Part shown: piece after piece, positions 1-6,272 of the stretch | Layout of the letters: each line of letters starts with the position of its first letter | Position numbering within the stretch: the first letter of the stretch is position 1 | Source of the DNA: Methanosarcinales archaeon | Lineage (GTDB): Archaea > Halobacteriota > Methanosarcinia > Methanosarcinales > Methanogasteraceae | DNA length: 8,356 nucleotides | Assembly: GCA_030672345.1 (NCBI GenBank) | Contig: DAOVGO010000158.1 | Coordinates: 1 to 8,356 of the forward strand | Direction: 5' to 3' | The notes under the pieces: model-generated | What the model was told of the DNA's origin: nothing | What the model saw: the letters and a program-made list of their open reading frames with translations, nothing else | The model's database searches: none | Made by a program: the position numbers and the translations under genes

Positions 1-704
1 TGCCCCCTCCGCAAGCGGTAATCGATCAACCTGAGTATCCCGCGCAGCGTGTACACCTCTCTTGCGGTCAGTTCAGCCCGCCCGAATATCCGCCTTAACA
101 TCAGCGTCGTCTTATGCTTCTTGTGTGCCGGATACCCAAGATCACAGAGCACACTCTCAAGATGTTCGTACAGCAGGTCGAGGTCATACCGATCCGCAAG
201 CAGAATCTCCCCGATCTCGATATCTGATAGCTCGTACAACACAACTGCGACAGCGTGCGAGAGATTCATGATTGGATATTGCTCGGCTGTGGGGATGCTC
301 ATCAGCATGTCGCACATCATGAGTTCTTCATTCGTGAGCCCGTGATCCTCCCGCCCAAATACGATGGAAACGACAGAAGCCTCGCCTTTTGTGCCGCTTA
401 ACTTCTCACGGATCCGCTCCGGCGTATACGCAGGCATCCTGATATGCCGTCCAGTGGTCTCCCCGCGCATTCCGGTCGTCCCGATGATAAGATTGGAACC
501 TGCGGCAGCTTCTCCGAGTGTCTCGAAGACCCTCGCACCCTCCAGCAGATCATGGGCGTGCTGAGCCATCATCCACGCTTCATCGTCGATAGGGCACGGA
601 TTAACCAGTGCAAGGTCATGATATCCGAAATTTTTAAGGACGCGGGCAATCGAACCGATGTTACCCGCGTACAGAGGTTCATTCAGGATTATTCGTATGT
701 GCAT
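1..704 (-). CDS. trmJ: tRNA 2'-O-methyltransferase, TrmJ/SpoU family (C-terminus cut by window edge)
   Basis: Predicted SAM-dependent SPOUT methyltransferase. Family members of this type methylate the ribose 2'-OH of tRNA position 32 in the anticodon loop. The frame is open for 234 codons and leaves the window at base 1, so its stop is not seen. It starts MHIRIILNEPLYAGNIGSIA. The three SpoU motifs are present: motif 1 around residues 8-27 (N8-E-P, then GNIGSIARVLKNFG), motif 2 at 114-128 (IVFGREDHGLTNEEL) and motif 3 at 137-159 (IPTAEQYPIMNLSHAVAVVL), which form the SAM-binding trefoil knot. Residues 170-234 match the helical C-terminal extension of TrmJ, including the HKKHKTTLMLRRIFGRAEL stretch. 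The family is usually about 230-260 residues, so little is missing. An in-frame TAA just upstream makes ATG at 704 the first possible start. It lies 17 bases after the small basic gene and is probably co-transcribed. The exact target nucleotide cannot be read from sequence. Confidence 0.93.
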   Translation of the reverse strand, partial: MHIRIILNEPLYAGNIGSIARVLKNFGYHDLALVNPCPIDDEAWMMAQHAHDLLEGARVFETLGEAAAGSNLIIGTTGMRGETTGRHIRMPAYTPERIREKLSGTKGEASVVSIVFGREDHGLTNEELMMCDMLMSIPTAEQYPIMNLSHAVAVVLYELSDIEIGEILLADRYDLDLLYEHLESVLCDLGYPAHKKHKTTLMLRRIFGRAELTAREVYTLRGILRLIDYRLRRG

Positions 705-721
705 ACACCAGAGCGCAGCAT

Positions 722-895
722 CTATTTAGCAACGGCTTTATCGGATCGTTTTATCCGCCTTCGCCTTGCACCAGATGATAAGTAGCGCTGAGCAGGTCCT
801 GGTCGCTTGTGTTTCACATTGCTATGCTCTACCAGCCGAACTTTTCCTTTCCGTCCCTTAATCTTTACCCATTCAATACTTCCTGTCTTTCCCAT
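722..895 (-). CDS. Small very basic protein, DUF5350-like (57 aa)
   Basis: A complete 57-residue gene beginning MGKTGSIEWVKIKGRKGKVR. It contains 19 Lys/Arg and only 3 Asp/Glu, with an R-rich patch at residues 44-50 (RRRRIKR) and a GPAQRYLSSGARRR segment. The pattern MGKTGxxEWVxxKGRKGxVRLV recalls the short archaeal DUF5350 family of unknown function; this is from memory, not a search. No signal peptide or membrane segment is present. The charge suggests RNA or ribosome binding, which is inference. It has the best ribosome binding site of the minus-strand cluster, GAGGTG at 908-903. It sits 46 bases after the stop of the TrpB2 remnant and 17 bases before trmJ, so it probably shares a transcript with trmJ. 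Start and stop are clear; function is unknown. Confidence 0.85.
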   Translation of the reverse strand: MGKTGSIEWVKIKGRKGKVRLVEHSNVKHKRPGPAQRYLSSGARRRRIKRSDKAVAK

Positions 896-902
896 TGTGT
901 TA

Positions 903-908
903 CACCTC
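903..908 (-). promoter_or_regulatory. Ribosome binding site of the small basic gene
   Basis: GAGGTG on the minus strand, seven bases before ATG at 895, matches the archaeal anti-Shine-Dalgarno complement. It is strong support that the 57-codon frame is a real gene. Confidence 0.75.
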
Positions 909-941
909 TATATCTTACCGTATTATTACTTCCATCACGCA

Positions 942-1229
942 TCATACTTCTGGCAATCTCGAGATCGATTGACGAATAGCCTCGTCAGGGTCTCCCGGAT
1001 TCACCATCTTTCCGTCACGGACCTCTTCAGGGATCTTGATCCAGCGGTCGGTGCTCACCTCTTGCTCGATCAGTGACATCGGGAAGATCGCGGAGAGGTC
1101 GTCTGGCGTTATCCGTTCTTTCGTCTGCGGATTCAGCGGCGGATCAAGCGGTGTCAGAAGGTCCGCCTGGATGTTGTACCACCGCTTTGGCAGTTCGTTT
1201 TCATCAAGCAGGATTTTTGTGGTCTCCAT
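942..1229 (-). pseudogene. trpB2: TrpB2-type tryptophan synthase beta chain, N-terminal remnant
   Basis: Residues 1-72 (METTKILLDENELPKRWYNI ... STDRWIKIPEEVRD) match the N-terminus of the TrpB2 family, the PLP enzymes that condense indole with serine to form tryptophan. Recognisable pieces are LPKRWYNIQADL, PPLNPQT, PDDLSAIFP and LIEQEVSTDRWI. Intact TrpB2 is about 430-450 residues. Here the resemblance ends at about residue 72 (near base 1014), just where family members continue into the substrate-binding WRPTPL region. A 23-residue unrelated tail (GKMVNPGDPDEAI...) then leads to TGA. The PLP lysine and the whole catalytic fold are missing, so it cannot be an active beta chain. GGAG at 1241-1238 lies eight bases before the ATG and a TATA element lies upstream, so it may still be transcribed and provide the promoter for the two genes after it. 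An internal deletion is the simplest explanation; a metagenome assembly join is the alternative. Confidence 0.8.
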
Positions 1230-1296
1230 TGCAACGTCTCCAGTGTCTAAATGCCTTGCGTCTGGATATTCTTAAGAGTTGTGGTGTATTTCAGTA

Positions 1297-1310
1297 ACAT
1301 TTATATATGT
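1297..1310. promoter_or_regulatory. Near-palindromic TATA element between divergent units
   Basis: ACATTTATATATGT reads as ACATATATAAATGT on the other strand, so a TATA-like box faces both ways. Plus-strand TTTATATA at 1300-1307 would place a transcript start near 1330, 40 bases before the ATG at 1370. On the minus strand it would place a start near 1275, about 45 bases before the ATG at 1229. No clear purine-rich BRE favours either direction. A second weaker minus-strand candidate is TTAAGAATAT near 1266-1275. Confidence 0.6.
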
Positions 1311-1369
1311 TCATGCGAAACATACGACTAAATGGATTGCATCTGGATAAAAATGCAGAAGGGGTATGG

Positions 1370-1702
1370 ATGAACAAACAAAGAGATATCCTCATAGAAC
1401 GGCTCGAACAGAAGTTGATGGAACGAGATCAGGTGATTGCAGAGATGGCGCGACCCCAGTCGGTGTCAGATGACCGTATCGTCGCGCTTGAGGCGCAGGT
1501 GCGAGAGTTGAAGACTGATGTACATGCATTATTAAACGAGTTACTCTACCAGAAAACGATCATCGAGGAACTCCAGCAGGGAGGGACCTCAGGTCAGATA
1601 AAACGCGGAGTAAATCGGTCTACTGAGTACATCATAGCGGAAAACACTCCGGGAGCGTATCCGGGCAATACCGGGCAGAGTGATGTCATCGTCGTCGAGT
1701 AA
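1370..1702 (+). CDS. Small coiled-coil protein upstream of smc (110 aa)
   Basis: A soluble protein beginning MNKQRDILIERLEQKLMERD. Residues 1-75 are a predicted helix with leucine/isoleucine heptads (ILIERLEQKL, IVALEAQVRELKTDVHALLNELL, IIEEL), broken by a short ARPQS turn near residue 28. The C-terminal 35 residues are polar and probably disordered, ending in a hydrophobic-acidic SDVIVVE. The same frame can be extended to ATG at 1307, but that codon overlaps the TATA box and would leave no leader. ATG at 1370 is preferred, with GGGGT at 1361-1365 as a weak ribosome binding site. The gene ends 61 bases before the preferred smc start, with no separate promoter visible, so the two are likely co-transcribed. 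I do not recognise a named family. Co-transcription and the coiled coil make a role with SMC possible, but that is inference. Confidence 0.78.
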   Translation: MNKQRDILIERLEQKLMERDQVIAEMARPQSVSDDRIVALEAQVRELKTDVHALLNELLYQKTIIEELQQGGTSGQIKRGVNRSTEYIIAENTPGAYPGNTGQSDVIVVE

Positions 1703-1753
1703 GCGCGCAACACATAACACATAATACACCTCAGGACTATTCAGGAGTCAGGT

Positions 1754-1759
1754 GGAGGT
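1754..1759 (+). promoter_or_regulatory. Ribosome binding site favouring GTG at 1764 for smc
   Basis: GGAGGT lies four bases before GTG at 1764. A competing AGGAG at 1743-1747 lies four bases before the in-frame GTG at 1752. The stronger Shine-Dalgarno match and the family N-terminus (MYIKEIEF) both favour 1764. Confidence 0.6.
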
Positions 1760-1763
1760 TTGG

Positions 1764-4700
1764 GTGTATATCAAGGAAATAGAGTTTGACAACTTCAAAT
1801 CCTTCGGGAAAAAAGTGAAAATACCGCTTTTCAACGACTTTACTGCGGTATCAGGACCAAATGGCAGTGGAAAGTCAAATATAGTGGATGGTATCATTTT
1901 TGCACTCGGTTTGTCAGGTTCAAGGACCATGCGCGCCGAGAAACTGACCGATCTGATATTTAACGGGAATGGGAACGGCGGTAAATGTAAAGAGATCGAT
2001 TCCGCACAGGTTACGATCAGATTCGATAACAGCAACCGGGATTTTCCTCTCGATGATGACACCGTCGAGATCAGGCGCAAGATCAGGAGGACGAAAAGCG
2101 GGTATTACAGCTATTATTACTTCAATGGCAGGGCGTGCGCGCTTTCTGAGATACATGCGAACCTTGCTAAGGTCGGGATACGACCCGACGGCTGTAATGT
2201 GATCATGCAGGGTGATGTGACAAGAATCACCGAGATGACCCCGTTTGAGCGCAGGAAACTCATCGACGAGATTGCAGGCGTCTCAGAATTTGATGAAAAG
2301 AAGGAACGTGCGTACAGTGAGTTGGAGGCTGTGCGCGAACAGATCGAGCGGGTAGATATTATCCTGTCAGAGGTGGCGCAGCAGCACAGGAAACTGAAAC
2401 GTGAGCGCGATCAGGCGATGAAGTACCAGTCACTCAAGGACGAACGGAAACGCTATGAGGCGTTCACAGTCCTTGCAAAGCTCAAGAATGCGACGCACGA
2501 ACAGAAAACGATATCAGATGAGATTTGCAGCAAACAGAGTCTTGAAGATGAGTTATCATCTGACGAAACTGACAAAAGAGAGAAGCTCAATGAAACAGAC
2601 TCTGCTCTGAGAGATTTAAACGAACAGATCATGCATAAAGGTGAGCATGAGCATATCCGGATCAAGAAAGAGATTGAGGACATCCGGGGCGATATTTCCA
2701 GGTTGATGGATTCAATCGAACTACTCGACCATGATATTCATGATATCAACAAGGAACGGCAGCGGTTGTTCATCGAGATCGATGAGACAAAGACACTGAT
2801 CACGGAGTGTGAGAAGAGGGTTGATGACGAACATCTGCGAAAGGAGAGTATTTCAGCCGAGATCGAAGCAAACGAGTCAGAATTGCTGCTGATCCGTAGT
2901 AAGATCAGTGAAGTGGATGCAAAGTATGCAGATAAGCGAGATCAGTTGGATGATGAACGGAGGAAGGCAGAAGTTGCGAAATCCACCAAAAATGAGCATC
3001 TACGCGAACAGGACCGATTGCTGGATGCAATCAGGCGTAAGAGCACCGAAGAGCAGGAGATCGGATCCGATATCGAGGAAGCAGAGCGCAGCATCAGATC
3101 GGTGGATGCTGACATACGGAATTTGAAAGAGGAGATCGAGGAGGTGGAGCGCAGCATACAGACCCTTGTTGGCGACCGAACCGATCTTGAGGCGAGTGGA
3201 TCGAAGCTGAAACCCGAACTCACCCGGGTCGAGAAGCATCTGCAGGATGTATATCAGGAATATGCCAGAGCAGAGGCGCGTGTCAAGGCAGCTGAGGATT
3301 TACGCTACCCACACGCCGTAAAAACGATTTTAAAGGCGAAGGATATGCGAGAACTGCCAGGGGTGTACGGTACGATTGCGGCGCTTGGCAGGGTCGAGCA
3401 GCAATACGCCACTCCGCTCGAGGTTGCTGCCGGAGCACGCATGCAGAACATCGTGGTGGAGAGCGACGAGGTCGCCGCCCATGCAATCAACCTGTTGAAG
3501 CGAAAATCGGCAGGAAGAGCGACACTTTTGCCACTTAACAAACTCAGAGCCAATTTTTCATATAACAACCTGCCAAACATCGACGGAATAGTCGATTATG
3601 CGATAAATCTGGTGGACTTTGACCCGAAGCTTGAAATGGCATTCAGATATGTGTTCCGTGATATGGTGGTGGCTGATACGCTTGATACCGCGAGGAAACT
3701 GATCGGAGATTACAATCTGGTCACGCTCGATGGCGAACTGGTCACAAAAGCCGGTGCCATGACCGGTGGATCGAGATCTGATCATGGGGCGCACTTTGCA
3801 GCCATCGAGCAGGAAAAACTGGTAAAACTTGCAGAACAGATCACAGAATATGACTCGCGCAAGAAAAGTCTTATCGACAGGATCGATTCACACGAGCGCC
3901 ACATCTCATCGATAAATGCCGAGATTGATCTCTATGAGAAGGAGATTGCAAAGAAACAACTCCAGATCGAGGAAATTGCAGGAAGAACCGACCGTCTTAG
4001 CGCTATCATCCAGGAAAAGCAACAGGCTCTCGAAGATATCAAGAAAGAACGTGAAATCATCCGCAAACAGGCAGAAGAGAACGAATCAACGATCACATCC
4101 GAGACAGAGCAGATACGCAAGCTCATGGAATCGATCGCACAACTGGAAAGCGAGTTAAAGGATTCGGAGATCCCGGCTCTCAATGAGCAATCCAACAAAA
4201 TAACCTCTGAAATCAATAGATTAAACGAAAGAATACGCGATATTGAGACAAACATAAAGTCAATACTTCTTGAGTCTGATAATGCAAAGGCAACGCTTGA
4301 AAATGATAACAACCGCACAAAAGAACTTGAAACTCGAAAAAACGATCATCAATCAAAAATTGTGCAGCACAAGGAGAATATCACAGCTTTCGAGACCGGG
4401 CTCGATGAGAAGACCGCCAGAGCAGAGCAGCTCGATCAGGAACTCTCTTCTCTGCAGGAGGAGCGCGCAACCATGCAGAAGAACCGAGATGATGCGCTTG
4501 CATCACTAAGCGACGTGCAGAAACGCCTCAATCAGGTGCGCTGGGACACGCAGGCGCTGATCGCAACCAGAGACGCGTTAAACGAGCAGATAACCATTCT
4601 CCGCAATGAAATCGAGGAACAGAACATCGACGAATCGGGTGAGGTGCCATCCGAGGAGGAGGTGCGCACCCGCATCCGGTCAATCGATGTGGCGATCGAA

Positions 4701-5294
4701 AAACTCGAACCTGTCAACATGCGTGCGCTTGAGGAGTATGAGGCGGTGGAATCAAGAGCGTCCACACTCAAACTACGTAAAGAGACACTTTCTACCGAGC
4801 GAGAGGCGATCATCGATCGGATCGAAAAATACGAGCAGTTGAAGAGAGAGACGTTCTATAATTCCTTCGATGACATCAGCAATCACTTCAAATCCATTTT
4901 TGCGGAGTTGTCTGGTGGATACGGTGAATTGATCCTTGAAAATCCGGATGATCCGTTCGCAGGCGGCATGACGATCCGGGCGAAGCCTGCCGATAAGACG
5001 CTTCAGCGAATGGAGGCGATGTCTGGCGGGGAGAAGAGCCTGACTGCGCTGGCGTTCATCTTTGCGATCCAGCAGCACCACCCGGCACCGTTCTATGCAT
5101 TCGACGAGGTCGATATGTTCCTTGATGGCGCAAATGCCGAGAGGATCGCAGCCAGAATCAAGAAATCTTCAGAACGTGCACAGTTCATCGTTGTTTCTCT
5201 GCGAAAACCGATGATCCATGCGGCAGCCCGCACAATAGGCGTTGCAATGCAGGAAAACGACATATCAAGCATCACCGGAGTAAAGTTGAATTAG
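1764..5294 (+). CDS. smc: Chromosome segregation ATPase SMC
   Basis: Structural maintenance of chromosomes protein, the ATPase arm of the condensin-like complex that extrudes DNA loops and compacts and segregates the nucleoid. From GTG at 1764 it has 1176 residues, normal for archaeal SMC. In order: N-terminal head beginning MYIKEIEFDNFKSFGKKVKI with Walker A GPNGSGKS (31-38); first coiled-coil arm from about 165 to 510; hinge from about 515 to 670, with its conserved GAMTGGSRS end (664-672); returning arm from about 680 to 1000; C-terminal head with the ABC signature SGGEKS (from 1087), Walker B YAFDEVDMFLDGAN with catalytic D1114-E1115, and the switch region SLRKPM. All ATPase motifs are intact. 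GTG at 1752 would add four residues, but archaeal SMCs normally start at MYIKEIEF. Coding is in a likely operon with the preceding coiled-coil gene. Genes for the usual partners ScpA and ScpB, which often follow smc, are not found downstream here. Confidence 0.98.
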   Translation: MYIKEIEFDNFKSFGKKVKIPLFNDFTAVSGPNGSGKSNIVDGIIFALGLSGSRTMRAEKLTDLIFNGNGNGGKCKEIDSAQVTIRFDNSNRDFPLDDDTVEIRRKIRRTKSGYYSYYYFNGRACALSEIHANLAKVGIRPDGCNVIMQGDVTRITEMTPFERRKLIDEIAGVSEFDEKKERAYSELEAVREQIERVDIILSEVAQQHRKLKRERDQAMKYQSLKDERKRYEAFTVLAKLKNATHEQKTISDEICSKQSLEDELSSDETDKREKLNETDSALRDLNEQIMHKGEHEHIRIKKEIEDIRGDISRLMDSIELLDHDIHDINKERQRLFIEIDETKTLITECEKRVDDEHLRKESISAEIEANESELLLIRSKISEVDAKYADKRDQLDDERRKAEVAKSTKNEHLREQDRLLDAIRRKSTEEQEIGSDIEEAERSIRSVDADIRNLKEEIEEVERSIQTLVGDRTDLEASGSKLKPELTRVEKHLQDVYQEYARAEARVKAAEDLRYPHAVKTILKAKDMRELPGVYGTIAALGRVEQQYATPLEVAAGARMQNIVVESDEVAAHAINLLKRKSAGRATLLPLNKLRANFSYNNLPNIDGIVDYAINLVDFDPKLEMAFRYVFRDMVVADTLDTARKLIGDYNLVTLDGELVTKAGAMTGGSRSDHGAHFAAIEQEKLVKLAEQITEYDSRKKSLIDRIDSHERHISSINAEIDLYEKEIAKKQLQIEEIAGRTDRLSAIIQEKQQALEDIKKEREIIRKQAEENESTITSETEQIRKLMESIAQLESELKDSEIPALNEQSNKITSEINRLNERIRDIETNIKSILLESDNAKATLENDNNRTKELETRKNDHQSKIVQHKENITAFETGLDEKTARAEQLDQELSSLQEERATMQKNRDDALASLSDVQKRLNQVRWDTQALIATRDALNEQITILRNEIEEQNIDESGEVPSEEEVRTRIRSIDVAIEKLEPVNMRALEEYEAVESRASTLKLRKETLSTEREAIIDRIEKYEQLKRETFYNSFDDISNHFKSIFAELSGGYGELILENPDDPFAGGMTIRAKPADKTLQRMEAMSGGEKSLTALAFIFAIQQHHPAPFYAFDEVDMFLDGANAERIAARIKKSSERAQFIVVSLRKPMIHAAARTIGVAMQENDISSITGVKLN

Positions 5295-5510
5295 GGATCC
5301 TTCGATCAACGTTTAAAGCGCGTCCCAGGGTCTTGTATAGGGGTTGATCAGATATTTGCGGAGAACATCTGAAAATGGGTGCTTGATCGATCTTGACGAG
5401 TCTGGTTGCATGAATAGGTGTGAGGACCTGTAAACCAAGGCGTTGAGATGAGCTGGAACTTTCTGCTACATCCGCGCTTTCGCCGCCCTGACACGAGGCG
5501 ACCGAGACAA

Positions 5511-5519
5511 TCTATATAT
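5511..5519 (+). promoter_or_regulatory. TATA box of the glycosyltransferase-flippase unit
   Basis: TCTATATAT at 5511-5519, preceded by the purine-rich CCGAGACAA that could serve as BRE, would put the transcript start near 5543. This leaves a leader of about 25 bases before the proposed start codon at 5568. Confidence 0.6.
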
Positions 5520-5555
5520 GCCGGACAAGCACACACAAGCTCACAACAACCAGAA

Positions 5556-5562
5556 AGGTGAT
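5556..5562 (+). promoter_or_regulatory. Ribosome binding site that decides the glycosyltransferase start
   Basis: AGGTGAT is a strong match to the archaeal Shine-Dalgarno sequence and lies five bases before ATT at 5568. It overlaps an out-of-frame ATG at 5561 that stops after three codons (TGA at 5570-5572). Its placement indicates initiation close to 5568 rather than at the in-frame GTG codons near 5740. Confidence 0.65.
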
Positions 5563-5567
5563 GGACG

Positions 5568-6272
5568 ATTGAGGTTTCACTCGCACTCCCGGCATACAAC
5601 GAAGCAGAGAGACTAAAAGACACCGTAACAAAGACGGCGGATGCTTTAAGCAAAATAACCTCTTCTTTTGAGATTATTATTGCAGAAGATGGAGCAACTG
5701 ACGGAACAGATGAAATTGCCGAGAAGCTGGCGTCTGAATATTCTTATGTGGTGCATCTGCACAGCGATGAGCGGCTGGGTCGTGGAACTGCGCTCAATCG
5801 TGCATTCAAATCTGCACACGGCGATATTCTTGTTTATATCGATGTTGACCTCGCAACCGACATGAAACACCTTCCCGAACTGATCGATCAGATACGGAGC
5901 GGATACGATCTTGCGACAGGGTCGCGCATGATGCCAGAAAGCGATGCCATGCGATCGGCAAAACGCGGGATTGCAAGCAAGGGATTTAATTTTCTGGTGC
6001 GAACGGTGCTCGGATCAAAATTATACGACCATCAGTGTGGATTCAAGGCGTTTAGGCGGAGTGCGCTCCTTGATCTGCTGGATCAGGTCAGGGATGAGCA
6101 CTGGTTCTGGGATACCGAGATTCTGGTTCGGGCAGAGCGAGCCGGTTATGCGGTGGCAGAGTTCCCGATCAGGTGGAGACCGGGAAGCTCCACCAAGGTC
6201 GATCTGATGAGGGATGTGGTTGGGATGGGTGCAGCGATTCTCAGGTTGCGGCTGGAGTTCGGATTTAAATGA
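5568..6272 (+). CDS. GT2 glycosyltransferase, dolichyl-phosphate sugar synthase type (AglD-like catalytic half)
   Basis: Predicted GT-A fold enzyme that moves a sugar from a nucleotide donor to dolichyl phosphate at the cytoplasmic face of the membrane, for protein N-glycosylation or glycolipid synthesis. From ATT at 5568 it has 234 residues. Visible motifs are the N-terminal strand EVSLALPAYNEAERL (2-16), AEDGATDGT (39-47), the metal-binding DxD in YIDVDLATD (D92, D94), GSR (118-120), DHQCGFKAFRR (154-164) and WDTEI (181-185), all usual in the DPM/DPG synthase group. It has no membrane segments. The frame has an in-frame TGA at 5559 and no ATG, GTG or TTG before about codon 59, yet homology begins directly at 5571. 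A non-standard ATT start, or a one-base frameshift joining the ATG at 5561, is therefore required. A start near 5742 would remove the nucleotide-binding strand. It overlaps the next gene by ATGA. The sugar used is unknown. Confidence 0.9.
   Translation: MEVSLALPAYNEAERLKDTVTKTADALSKITSSFEIIIAEDGATDGTDEIAEKLASEYSYVVHLHSDERLGRGTALNRAFKSAHGDILVYIDVDLATDMKHLPELIDQIRSGYDLATGSRMMPESDAMRSAKRGIASKGFNFLVRTVLGSKLYDHQCGFKAFRRSALLDLLDQVRDEHWFWDTEILVRAERAGYAVAEFPIRWRPGSSTKVDLMRDVVGMGAAILRLRLEFGFK

Larger units (their letters stand above)
5295..5567. other. Intergenic region between smc and the glycosyltransferase
   Basis: No supported gene on either strand. It contains a 7-base inverted repeat (GATCAAC at 5304-5310 and GTTGATC at 5343-5349, 32-base loop) just after the smc stop, and a 5-base inverted repeat (TCGCC at 5480-5484, GGCGA at 5497-5501) just upstream of the next TATA box. 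No T-rich tract marks a clear terminator. The promoter of the following unit lies at its right end. Confidence 0.6.

Noticed and set aside
49..785. Several plus-strand open frames opposite trmJ and the small basic gene
   Set aside because: The minus strand carries clear SpoU motifs and a strong ribosome binding site; the plus-strand products are low-complexity Ser/Arg-rich sequences typical of antisense reading.
1710..1723. Tandem ACACATA repeat between the coiled-coil gene and smc
   Set aside because: Only two copies of seven bases; no inverted structure or conserved element is evident.
4195..4370. Locally A/T-richer stretch inside smc
   Set aside because: It falls in the second coiled-coil arm where Lys, Asn, Ile and Glu codons dominate, and the frame and heptads continue, so no insertion or transfer is needed.
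5440..5495. Possible C/D box small RNA (GATGAG and CTGA boxes)
   Set aside because: The box C is incomplete and there is no convincing internal D'/C' pair or terminal stem.
5348..5653. A 101-codon minus-strand frame with a signal-peptide-like start, crossing the glycosyltransferase promoter
   Set aside because: It overlaps the start of the glycosyltransferase gene on the opposite strand, covers its TATA box, and shows no family resemblance.
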